DNA from: an uncultured Pelagibacteraceae bacterium
GTDB taxonomy: Bacteria; Pseudomonadota; Alphaproteobacteria; Pelagibacterales; Pelagibacteraceae
Length of the DNA stretch: 64,000 nt
Assembly (NCBI GenBank): GCA_902536765.1
Contig: CACAYM010000001.1
Span: 62,001 to 126,000 of the forward strand
Direction of reading: 5' to 3'
Below, one piece after another: positions 42,930-50,323 of this stretch. Below the pieces are notes generated by a model. The model was not told the origin of the DNA. It did no database searches and was given only the letters and a program-made list of their open reading frames with translations. Every line of letters begins with the position of its first letter. Position 1 is the stretch's first letter. A program made the position numbers and the translations under genes.

Positions 42930-43646
42930 ATGAAAATATTTCCAGCTATAGATATAAAGGATAAAAAGTGTGTGAGGTTAGTTAAAGGAGATTTTGACAA
43001 TAAAACAGAATATGAAATGTCTCCTGTTGAACAAGCAGGAAAATATAAAGATCATGGATTTAAAAATTTGCACATTGTAGATCTTGATGGAGCTTTAACT
43101 GGCGAAACAGTCAATTTAGATGTTATTAAGGATATAGTTGGCAAATTTAATTTAAAAGTCGAAGTAGGTGGTGGCATTAGAAATCTTGATAGTATTATGA
43201 AGTATGCTGATATTGGTGTTGAAAAAATTATTTTAGGAAGTGCCGCTATTAAAGATAAGAATTTTTTAAAAAAGTCTTGTGAAAAATTTCCAAATAAAAT
43301 TGCACTAGGTTTAGATGCCAAAGATGGATATTTATCAGTATCTGGATGGAAGGAAAATTCAAATCAACTAACTTTAGATTATTTAAATGAAGTAAATGAT
43401 TATGGAGTTAGTAGACTAATTTATACTGATATAAATAAAGATGGAATGAAGCAAAGCCCAAATTTCGAAGATACATTAAAAATTGCAGCTAAATCAAATT
43501 GTCCCGTAATCATATCTGGCGGAGTTTCATCAATAGATGATATTAAAAAAGCAAAAGGTTTAGAAAATATTGAAGGTATAATAGTTGGAAAAGCTATTTA
43601 CGATGGTGATATTAAATTAGAAGACCTTGTGAAAGAAGATGCTTAA
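42930..43646 (+). CDS. hisA: ProFAR isomerase HisA
   Basis: HisA is the (beta/alpha)8 Amadori isomerase that converts ProFAR to PRFAR. The 238-aa protein has [19 protein letters not shown] (about 4-22) with the catalytic Asp. [25 protein letters not shown] (about 76-88), [13 protein letters not shown] (about 167-179, second Asp) and [13 protein letters not shown] (about 194-206) follow. The phosphate-binding Gly loops are intact. It overlaps hisF by 8 nt. Confidence 0.97.
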   Translation: MKIFPAIDIKDKKCVRLVKGDFDNKTEYEMSPVEQAGKYKDHGFKNLHIVDLDGALTGETVNLDVIKDIVGKFNLKVEVGGGIRNLDSIMKYADIGVEKIILGSAAIKDKNFLKKSCEKFPNKIALGLDAKDGYLSVSGWKENSNQLTLDYLNEVNDYGVSRLIYTDINKDGMKQSPNFEDTLKIAAKSNCPVIISGGVSSIDDIKKAKGLENIEGIIVGKAIYDGDIKLEDLVKEDA

Positions 43647-44394
43647 AAATAGAATAATTCCTTGTTTAGATGTGAAGAATGGCCGTGTTGTAAAAGGCAT
43701 TAACTTTGTTGATTTAAAGGATGCAGGAGATCCTGTTGAGCAAGCAAAAATTTATAGCGATGGTGGCGCTGATGAAATTTGTTTTTTAGATATAACAGCC
43801 TCAAATGAAAATAGAGATACGATTTATAACGTTGTAGAGAAAACTTCCAAGAAATGTTTTGTACCTTTAACAGTAGGTGGAGGAGTAAGAAGTGTTGATG
43901 ACATTAGTAAATTACTTAACTGTGGTGCCGATAAAGTTTCAATAAATACAGCTGCTGTAAATAATAAACAGGTTGTTGTTGAAAGCTCAAAAAAGTTTGG
44001 TTCCCAATGCATTGTTGTTGCAATAGATGCAAAAAAAAATGGAGACGTGTGGGAGATTTATACTCACGGTGGAAGAAATAAAACTGGCATTGATGCACTT
44101 AAATTTGCTAAAGAAATGGAAAAAAGTGGAGCAGGGGAATTACTTGTAACATCAATGGACAGAGATGGAACACAGGTCGGATATGATATTGATCTAATGT
44201 CCAAGATTACATCTGCTGTAAATATTCCTGTAATTGCCTCTGGTGGAGTTGGTACTTTAGATCATTTAGTAGATGGTATTAAATTAGGTAATGCGAGTGC
44301 TGTGCTAGCAGCTTCAATTTTTCATTATGGCAAATATTCAGTAAAACAGGCAAAGGAATATTTGGACTCGAAGGGAATTCCGGTTAGAATTTAA
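43639..44394 (+). CDS. hisF: Imidazole glycerol phosphate synthase cyclase subunit
   Basis: HisF uses ammonia from HisH to close the imidazole ring, forming IGP and AICAR. The 251-aa barrel has [19 protein letters not shown] (about 5-23), [26 protein letters not shown] (about 75-87) and [13 protein letters not shown] (about 170-182, catalytic Asp). [14 protein letters not shown] (about 196-209) follows. AICAR made here is recycled by purH, which is also in the window at 54.7 kb. hisE follows after 1 nt. Confidence 0.98.
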   Translation: MLKNRIIPCLDVKNGRVVKGINFVDLKDAGDPVEQAKIYSDGGADEICFLDITASNENRDTIYNVVEKTSKKCFVPLTVGGGVRSVDDISKLLNCGADKVSINTAAVNNKQVVVESSKKFGSQCIVVAIDAKKNGDVWEIYTHGGRNKTGIDALKFAKEMEKSGAGELLVTSMDRDGTQVGYDIDLMSKITSAVNIPVIASGGVGTLDHLVDGIKLGNASAVLAASIFHYGKYSVKQAKEYLDSKGIPVRI

Positions 44395-44395
44395 T

Positions 44396-44680
44396 ATGCT
44401 TAAAACTTTAGAAGATTTAATAAAAATAATAAGAGAGAGAAAATCCTCATCAGATGATAACTCTTACACATCAAAATTACTTAAAGATAAATCTTTGTCT
44501 TTGGGTAAGGTCAAAGAGGAGATTGGTGAACTTATAGAGGCTGTAGAAAACAATTCAAATAAAGTTCATGAGGCAGCTGATGTTTTTTATCATTTATTAG
44601 TTTATCTAGAAGGAAATGGCGTCCGTATTGAGGATATCATGAATGAATTAGAAAAAAGAAAGAAAAAAAAAGAGTCTTAA
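44396..44680 (+). CDS. hisE: Phosphoribosyl-ATP pyrophosphohydrolase
   Basis: HisE removes pyrophosphate from PR-ATP in the second step of histidine synthesis. The 94-aa protein is a stand-alone MazG-like helical bundle: SYTSKLLKDKSLSLGKVKEEIGELIEAVEN in short matches (about 23-52), with the metal-binding EExxE pattern, then KVHEAADVFYHLLVYLEGNGV (about 56-76). It closes the his cluster. Most alphaproteobacteria also keep HisE separate from HisI. No terminator is visible before mcl. Confidence 0.95.
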   Translation: MLKTLEDLIKIIRERKSSSDDNSYTSKLLKDKSLSLGKVKEEIGELIEAVENNSNKVHEAADVFYHLLVYLEGNGVRIEDIMNELEKRKKKKES

Positions 44681-44725
44681 AAAGACAAAATTAGTGTTAG
44701 CCTTCCTAAAAAATTGAATTCATTT

Positions 44726-45664
44726 ATGAGCCATAAGTTTTATAAACCTGCAAGGTCCAGACTTCAAAGAAGTGAATTAGCAGTTCCAGGCTCATCACCA
44801 AAAATGTTTGAAAAGGCTTTAAATTCAGATGCTGACTATGTTTTTTTAGATTTAGAAGATGCTGTATCACCTAATGATAAAGTAAGCGCAAGGGCAAACG
44901 TTATAAAAGCTTTAAATGAAATTAATTGGCGAGATAAAGGAAAAACTATTTCAGTAAGAATTAACAGTTTGGATACTCATTACATGTATAGCGATTTAGT
45001 TGAGCTTGTTGAGCAAGCAGGGAAAAATATTGATACAATACTTGTTCCAAAAGCAGGAACAGCAAGTGATGTTTACATGGTAGATTGTTTGCTTGCTCAA
45101 ATAGAAACAAACAAAAAAATTGAAAATAAAATTGGAATTGAGTGTTTAATTGAAACTGCTTTAGGTATGTCCAACATAAAAGAAATTGCAAAATCAAGTG
45201 AAAGGTTAGAGGCGTTACATTTTGGTGTTGCAGATTACGCTGCAAGTCTTAGAGCAAGAACTGTTGTGATAGGTGGGCTAAATCCAGATTACCCAGGAGA
45301 CCAATGGCATCACGGATTATCAGAATTAGTTATGACATGCAGAGCATATGGGCTTAGAGCGATAGACGGACCATTTGGAGATTTTAATGATCCAGATGCA
45401 TATATTGCTTCAGCAAAAAGAGCTGCTGCTATCGGTATAGAAGGTAAATGGGCAATACATCCGTCTCAAATAGATTTAGCAAATAAAGTTTTTTCACCAC
45501 CAGAATCTGAAGTTAAAAAAGCAAAAAGGATTTTAGAAGAATTAGATAAAGCTGCAAAAGAGGGAAAAGGCGCGGCACAACTAGATGGAAGAATGATAGA
45601 TGCAGCATCTGCAAGGATGGCAGAAAATATTGTAAATATAAATAAAAAAATAGAGGATAAATAA
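44726..45664 (+). CDS. mcl: Malyl-CoA lyase / CoA-ester lyase (HpcH/HpaI superfamily)
   Basis: I choose the ATG at 44726 over the TTG at 44714 because the aligned part (RLQRSELAVPGSSP, about 12-25) starts shortly after it; this gives 312 aa. FLDLEDAVSPNDK (about 43-55) supplies metal ligands. VRINSLDTHYMYSDL (about 79-93), LIETALGMSNI, LHFGVADYAASLRART and WAIHPSQIDLAN (about 249-260) match malyl-CoA lyase of serine-cycle methylotrophs. The enzyme splits malyl-CoA into glyoxylate and acetyl-CoA, reversibly. The next two genes encode a matching malate-CoA ligase. Confidence 0.9.
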   Translation: MSHKFYKPARSRLQRSELAVPGSSPKMFEKALNSDADYVFLDLEDAVSPNDKVSARANVIKALNEINWRDKGKTISVRINSLDTHYMYSDLVELVEQAGKNIDTILVPKAGTASDVYMVDCLLAQIETNKKIENKIGIECLIETALGMSNIKEIAKSSERLEALHFGVADYAASLRARTVVIGGLNPDYPGDQWHHGLSELVMTCRAYGLRAIDGPFGDFNDPDAYIASAKRAAAIGIEGKWAIHPSQIDLANKVFSPPESEVKKAKRILEELDKAAKEGKGAAQLDGRMIDAASARMAENIVNINKKIEDK

Positions 45665-45665
45665 A

Positions 45666-46829
45666 ATGGATATTCACGAGTACCAAGCAAAAAAAATTCT
45701 TGCAGGATTTGGAGTTGCAGTACCAAGGGGTGGAATAGTTTACAGTCCAGAAAATGCGGAAAATAAAGCTAGAGAACTCGGAGGGTCTAAGTGGGTTGTA
45801 AAAGCACAAATTCACTCAGGAGCTAGAGGAAAGGCAGGAGGAATTATTGTTTGTAACAGCGAGTTAGAAGTTGCTCAAGCAACAGACAAACTTTTAGGAA
45901 AAAAACTAGTAACCAATCAAACTGGGCCTGAAGGAAAAATTGTTAATAGAGTTTACATTGAAGAGGCAACTGATATTAAAAAAGAATTATACCTTGGACT
46001 TGTGTTTGATAGAAGCTCAGAGTCTATAATGGTAGTAGCTTCTACTGAAGGAGGCATGAGCGTCGAGGAAATTTCAAAACAAAAACCAGAGACAATTATC
46101 AGATCTAAAATTGAGGTGGCCGTTGGCATGCAACAATTTCAGGCAAGAGAAATTGCTTTTGGTCTTGGAATAGAACCAAAGCTAATCTCTAGAATGGCCG
46201 AGGCAATAACTGGTTGTTACCGAGCGTTTAGCGAATTAGATGCAACTATGGTTGAGGTAAATCCACTTGTAATTTCAAACCAAGAACAAATTTTAGCTTT
46301 GGACTGCAAAATGAGTTTTGACAATAATGCATTATTTAGAAGAAACCAAATTTCAGAGCTGAGAGATAAAACTCAAGAAAATGCAAGTGAAGTTTACGCG
46401 TCTGATAGAGGTCTTAATTATGTAAGTTTAGATGGCAATATTGGCAACATAATTAATGGAGCAGGTTTAGCAATGGCCTCAATGGATATGATAAAATTAG
46501 CTGGGGGAGAACCAGCTAACTTCTTAGATGTTGGTGGTGGCGCAACACCTGAGAAAATTGTTAAAGCATTTAAGCTAATCTCAATGGATAAAAAAGTGAA
46601 AGTTATTTTGGTGAATATTTTTGCTGGAATAAATCGATGTGACTGGGTGGCAGAGGGGATAGTTCAAGCACTTCAAAAAATAGAAATAAAAGTACCACTA
46701 GTTATTCGACTAGCAGGTACAAATGTAGAAAAGGGCAATCAAATATTAAAAGAAAGTAAAATTAATTATATCGAAGCTTATACCTTGGAGGATGCAGCAA
46801 ACAAAGCGGTAAAAGCATTAGGAAAATAG
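45666..46829 (+). CDS. mtkA: Malate-CoA ligase beta subunit (SucC family)
   Basis: The 387-aa protein is a SucC-type ATP-grasp subunit: MDIHEYQAKKILAGFGVAVP (1-20), VKAQIHSGARGKAGGI (about 45-60), FLDVGGGATPEKI (about 288-300) and VNIFAGINRCDWVAEGIV (about 318-335). By recall it is closer to methylotroph MtkA than to TCA-cycle SucC; the RCDW..EG stretch and the TGPEGKIVNRVYIEEATDI segment in short match point that way. The neighbouring malyl-CoA lyase makes malate the likely substrate. Succinate-CoA ligase activity cannot be excluded. Confidence 0.88.
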   Translation: MDIHEYQAKKILAGFGVAVPRGGIVYSPENAENKARELGGSKWVVKAQIHSGARGKAGGIIVCNSELEVAQATDKLLGKKLVTNQTGPEGKIVNRVYIEEATDIKKELYLGLVFDRSSESIMVVASTEGGMSVEEISKQKPETIIRSKIEVAVGMQQFQAREIAFGLGIEPKLISRMAEAITGCYRAFSELDATMVEVNPLVISNQEQILALDCKMSFDNNALFRRNQISELRDKTQENASEVYASDRGLNYVSLDGNIGNIINGAGLAMASMDMIKLAGGEPANFLDVGGGATPEKIVKAFKLISMDKKVKVILVNIFAGINRCDWVAEGIVQALQKIEIKVPLVIRLAGTNVEKGNQILKESKINYIEAYTLEDAANKAVKALGK

Positions 46830-47729
46830 ATGTCAGTGTTAATTGATAAAAGTACAAAAATATTAATTCAAGGTTTTACAGGAAAAATGGGAACATTCCA
46901 CTCAGAGGAAATGATAAAGTATGGCTCAAAAGTAGTTGGAGGTGTTACTCCAGGCAAAGGAGGATCAAAACATTTAAATTTACCAGTTTTTAATACAGTA
47001 AAAGAAGCTGTAGAAACAACTGGAGCATCAGCTTCAATATTATTTGTTCCCCCAGCCTTTGCAGCAGATTCTGCAATGGAAGCAGCTGATGCTGGTATTA
47101 AAACATGTGTTGCTATAGTTGATGGAATACCATCACACGATATGATTAGAATAAAAAGATATATGAGGAGATATTCCAGAGTTCAAAAAATGACATTGGT
47201 TGGACCTAATTGCGCAGGTGTAATTAGTCCTGGAAAGTCCATGCTTGGAATAATGCCAGGTCATATTTACAAAGAAGGAAAAGTTGGAATAATTGGAAGA
47301 TCAGGCACTCTTGGTTACGAAGCAGCTCAACAAATGAAAAATTTAGGAATTGGTATTTCTACTAGTGTAGGTATAGGTGGAGATCCAATTAATGGAAGTT
47401 CTTTCAAAGATATTTTAGAAAAGTTTGAAGGAGACAAAGAGACAGAGGCAGTTTTAATGATTGGAGAAATCGGCGGACCACAAGAGGTAGCAGCAGGAAA
47501 ATTTGCAAAAGAAAATATGAAAAAACCTGTAATTGCATATATAGCAGGCATAACAGCACCTAAAGGTCGAGTTATGGGACATGCAGGAGCAATAGTTTCA
47601 GCATATGGTGAAAGCGCTGTAGAAAAAGTTGAACTTTTAAAAGAGTGTGGAGTTACAATTTCTAAAAATCCTTCTGTAATGGGCGAAACTGTTAAATCAG
47701 TATTAGATAAATCTAAATGGGTAAAATAA
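46830..47729 (+). CDS. mtkB: Malate-CoA ligase alpha subunit (SucD family)
   Basis: The 299-aa SucD-type subunit has the CoA-binding start STKILIQGFTGKMGTFHSEEM (in part, about 8-28), GGVTPGKGGSKH (about 37-48), MTLVGPNCAGVISPGKSMLGIMPGH (short parts, about 129-153) and GRSGTLGYEAAQQM. The active-site phospho-His is in MGHAGAIVSAYGES (about 250-263). With MtkA it makes malyl-CoA from malate, ATP and CoA. Its ATG directly follows the mtkA stop, and its end overlaps the next gene by 13 nt. Confidence 0.88.
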   Translation: MSVLIDKSTKILIQGFTGKMGTFHSEEMIKYGSKVVGGVTPGKGGSKHLNLPVFNTVKEAVETTGASASILFVPPAFAADSAMEAADAGIKTCVAIVDGIPSHDMIRIKRYMRRYSRVQKMTLVGPNCAGVISPGKSMLGIMPGHIYKEGKVGIIGRSGTLGYEAAQQMKNLGIGISTSVGIGGDPINGSSFKDILEKFEGDKETEAVLMIGEIGGPQEVAAGKFAKENMKKPVIAYIAGITAPKGRVMGHAGAIVSAYGESAVEKVELLKECGVTISKNPSVMGETVKSVLDKSKWVK

Positions 47730-48061
47730 AAATTATTGCCTTAATTGTTTTAGCTTTCATCTTATATAAAGGGTTTGTTGCGATTAAAAACTTCGAAATT
47801 GGATTAGATAAACAAGTTGCAGAAATAGAAAAGATGGGTTTTGAGAAAGAAGATCAAGTAATTGGACTAATGATGTATTTAGGTGATGAGGAGGATTTAG
47901 AATTAATTGAGCATTTATTAGTTGAAAATAAATCAAAATGTTTTGAAATGAAGCAGATTGCTGAAGAAAGCTCAAATGCATACTATGAATGCGCAAGAAT
48001 TAAAGCTATTGTTAAAGATGGAAAAATTCTAAATGTTATTGAGGAGCTTGAAGTTTTATAA
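47717..48061 (+). CDS. Small membrane-anchored protein, unknown function
   Basis: This 114-aa protein is not recognised. One N-terminal membrane helix (about 4-20) is followed by an acidic, helical soluble domain (EKEDQVIGLMMYLGDEEDLELIEH-like, about 43-66). Two Cys residues lie at about 75 and 92 (KCFEM and YECAR), which might form a disulfide if the domain is periplasmic. It begins inside the end of mtkB and its stop overlaps the HIT gene (TAATG), so it is embedded in the operon. Confidence 0.7.
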   Translation: MGKIKIIALIVLAFILYKGFVAIKNFEIGLDKQVAEIEKMGFEKEDQVIGLMMYLGDEEDLELIEHLLVENKSKCFEMKQIAEESSNAYYECARIKAIVKDGKILNVIEELEVL

Positions 48062-48426
48062 TGAGTTATGATGATAATAATATTTTTGCAAAAATTTTAC
48101 GAGGTGAGATACCTTGTAAAAAAATATATGAAGATGAATTTGTCTTGTCTTTTCATGATATTAATCCTCAAAAAAAAATTCATGCACTTGTAATTCCTAA
48201 GGGTAAGTATACAGATTTAGATGATTTCTGCAAAAATGCTACATCAAAAGAGATGGTTGGAATGTTTAAAGGAATAGAAGCAGTATCAAAAAAACTTGGA
48301 ATTTCATCAGAAAGTGGAAAAGGATACAGAGCTTTAACTAATATTGGAAGAGATGGTGGCCAAGAAGTTCATCATTTACACTTTCATTTATTTGGTGGAG
48401 AGAAAGTTGGAAAAATGGTCTCATGA
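48061..48426 (+). CDS. hinT: HIT-family nucleotide hydrolase (HinT-like)
   Basis: The 121-aa protein is a typical HinT: NIFAKILRGEIPCKKIYEDE (about 7-26), FHDINPQKKIHALVIPK (about 31-47) and the active-site triad in QEVHHLHFHLFGGEKVG (about 101-117). HinT enzymes hydrolyse adenosine phosphoramidates and acyl-adenylates. It overlaps the genes on both sides (TAATG upstream, ATGA downstream). This is a very common core gene. Confidence 0.96.
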   Translation: MSYDDNNIFAKILRGEIPCKKIYEDEFVLSFHDINPQKKIHALVIPKGKYTDLDDFCKNATSKEMVGMFKGIEAVSKKLGISSESGKGYRALTNIGRDGGQEVHHLHFHLFGGEKVGKMVS

Positions 48427-48926
48427 TTGAAAGAATTGAAAGATATTATCTTGAAATAAATTCAATTGAGGATTTAAACAGTAAACAATTTTCGGATCAA
48501 AATTTTACTCTTACTGAAGAAAATAATTACAAATTTAATCTAAATAAATTTTTTTATAAGCAGATCGGAAAAAAACATCAATGGGTAGATAGACTGGTTT
48601 GGCAAGACAAAAATTGGATGGATTATGTTTCAAATAAAAATTTAAAAACATTTATATTGCAAAAGAAAGAAGATCTAATTGGATATTTTGAGCTTATTTT
48701 TAATAATAATGACTGTGAAATTGCATATTTTGGAATTTTAGAGGAATATATAGGTAGAGGGTATGGGGGTTTTTTACTTTCTGAAGCAATAAAAATTGGT
48801 TTTAAAAATGCTAACAGAATTTGGGTCCATACCTGCTCCCTGGATCATGCAAATGCAATCGAAAATTATAAGTCTAGAGGAATGAAAGTCTTCAAGACAG
48901 AAATTTTAAATAGAAAAGCAATTTAG
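48423..48926 (+). CDS. GNAT-family N-acetyltransferase
   Basis: The 167-aa protein has a GNAT core in its C-terminal half: DLIGYFELIFNNNDCEIAYFGILEEYIGRGYGGFLLSEAIKIGF in short segments (about 83-125), with the acetyl-CoA loop RGYGGFLL. IWVHTCSLDHANAIENYKSRGMKVF (about 134-158) follows. The N-terminal 60 residues are polar and unassigned. The substrate is unknown. It overlaps hinT by 4 nt, and its stop lies within the Shine-Dalgarno of the following sulfotransferase. Confidence 0.88.
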   Translation: MIERIERYYLEINSIEDLNSKQFSDQNFTLTEENNYKFNLNKFFYKQIGKKHQWVDRLVWQDKNWMDYVSNKNLKTFILQKKEDLIGYFELIFNNNDCEIAYFGILEEYIGRGYGGFLLSEAIKIGFKNANRIWVHTCSLDHANAIENYKSRGMKVFKTEILNRKAI

Positions 48927-48936
48927 GAGATCATAT

Positions 48937-49788
48937 TTGATAATTTGGATTGCTTCATATCCTAAAAGCGGCAATACCTGGGTGAGATCAATAATATCCT
49001 CTTATTTTTTCTCAGAAAAAGGTGATTTTGATTTTAGTTTATTAAAAAATATATCTTTGTATCCAGGCCCAAAATATTTTCAAAATAATATTGATAAGCC
49101 AGGCCAAGTGAGTCTTTTTTGGGAGGCATCCCAAAAAAAAATTATTGAAAAAAAAAAACAAATTTTTTTAAAAACACACAACGCATTGGTTGCTTTGAAT
49201 AACAGAAATTTTACATCAGAGAAGACAACGCTTGGAGCAATTTATATAGTTAGAGATCCTAGAAATATTTTATCATCACTTAAAAATCATTATGGCTTTA
49301 ATGATTATAATGAAACTTTTAATTTTATGACCAATAAAAAAAAATATATCTGGGACATAAGAAAAAAAAATGATTTTAGTGGTTTTCAATTTTTGGGATC
49401 TTGGTCAGATCATTATAAGTCGTGGATTAAAAATACAAAATTTAAAACTCTTTTAATTAAATATGAAGATCTGGAAAAAGACTGTTATTCGACCTCACAT
49501 AAAATAATAAAATATATTTTACTCTTAAAAGGACAAAATAATCATGTTGATGAAAACAAACTTTTTAAATCAATTGAAACAACAAAATTTGATATTTTAA
49601 AAAAAAAGGAAAAGGATAAAGGATTTATTGAGAGTATCAAGATTAATAATATAAATAAATCTTTTTTCTTTCTGGGTCCAGAAAATCGTTGGGAAAAAAC
49701 ATTACCAAAGGAAGTCATATTTAAAGCAGAAAAAGAATTTAAAGAAGATTTAAATTATTTTAATTATAAGTTAGAAGTGGAAGTTTAA
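48937..49788 (+). CDS. PAPS-dependent sulfotransferase-like protein (copy 2)
   Basis: The 283-aa protein starts at TTG 48937, with AGGAGA 7 nt before it. It carries ASYPKSGNTWVRS (about 5-17), FLKTHNALVAL (about 74-84), IYIVRDPRNILSSLKNHYG (about 101-119) and LGSWSDHYKSWIKN (about 150-163). All match copy 1 at 28122-28964 in order, so the two are paralogues at dispersed sites. The acceptor is unknown. Its final 29 nt overlap the convergent lolA. Confidence 0.88.
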   Translation: MIIWIASYPKSGNTWVRSIISSYFFSEKGDFDFSLLKNISLYPGPKYFQNNIDKPGQVSLFWEASQKKIIEKKKQIFLKTHNALVALNNRNFTSEKTTLGAIYIVRDPRNILSSLKNHYGFNDYNETFNFMTNKKKYIWDIRKKNDFSGFQFLGSWSDHYKSWIKNTKFKTLLIKYEDLEKDCYSTSHKIIKYILLLKGQNNHVDENKLFKSIETTKFDILKKKEKDKGFIESIKINNINKSFFFLGPENRWEKTLPKEVIFKAEKEFKEDLNYFNYKLEVEV

Positions 49789-50323
49789 ATTGATTACCTT
49801 TAATCTCGATATTTTTTTTTATATCAAATAAATACGTAATAACTAAATTTTGATAGATATCTACATTCTGCCATCCAACTAAATTATAAGAATTAATATC
49901 AAAAAAAATATTTATTTGGTAATCTCCCTCATTAAATTTAAATCTAAAATATTTATTCTCTATAGAATCACCTTTACTAAATTTAATTTTTTCTAAAATA
50001 AAGTTTTTATCTAAGATTAAATTGAAGGCTGTCTTTTCAATTGGGTAAATATAATATTGATTATTACTTAAATTCTGAATTACTAAATCTTTACCGTTTG
50101 AAACAATTTTTTTTTTGCTATCTTGATATTCGCAATAAATTTTTTTTGGATATTCTACTAAACAATTTCCCTCTTGAGTTTTATCATCAATATTTTGTTT
50201 AAATTTAAAAGATAGATTTCTTGTGTCGCTAAGATTTTTTATTATATTTTTTTTTTCTGATGCTTTAAGGTTAATAGGTTGTAATAAAATAATAAAAAAA
50301 AAAAATTTTAAAATCAGTTTCAT
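49760..50323 (-). CDS. lolA: Outer-membrane lipoprotein carrier LolA-like protein
   Basis: The 187-aa protein has a signal peptide (about 1-21, ending LKA). A LolA-type half-barrel follows: LSFKFKQNIDDKTQEGNCLVEYPKKIYCEY in short pieces (about 38-67), IVSNGKDLVIQN (about 74-85) and NSYNLVGWQNVD. LolA carries lipoproteins across the periplasm to the outer membrane. Its ATG overlaps the ftsK stop by one base; ftsK-lolA is a standard alphaproteobacterial pair. Sequence divergence is high. Confidence 0.85.
   Translation of the reverse strand: MKLILKFFFFIILLQPINLKASEKKNIIKNLSDTRNLSFKFKQNIDDKTQEGNCLVEYPKKIYCEYQDSKKKIVSNGKDLVIQNLSNNQYYIYPIEKTAFNLILDKNFILEKIKFSKGDSIENKYFRFKFNEGDYQINIFFDINSYNLVGWQNVDIYQNLVITYLFDIKKNIEIKGNQFKLPLLTYN

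Noticed and set aside
45466-45815. Minus-strand ORFs opposite mcl and mtkA
   Set aside because: They mirror the codon pattern of two confidently identified genes and have no family-like motifs.
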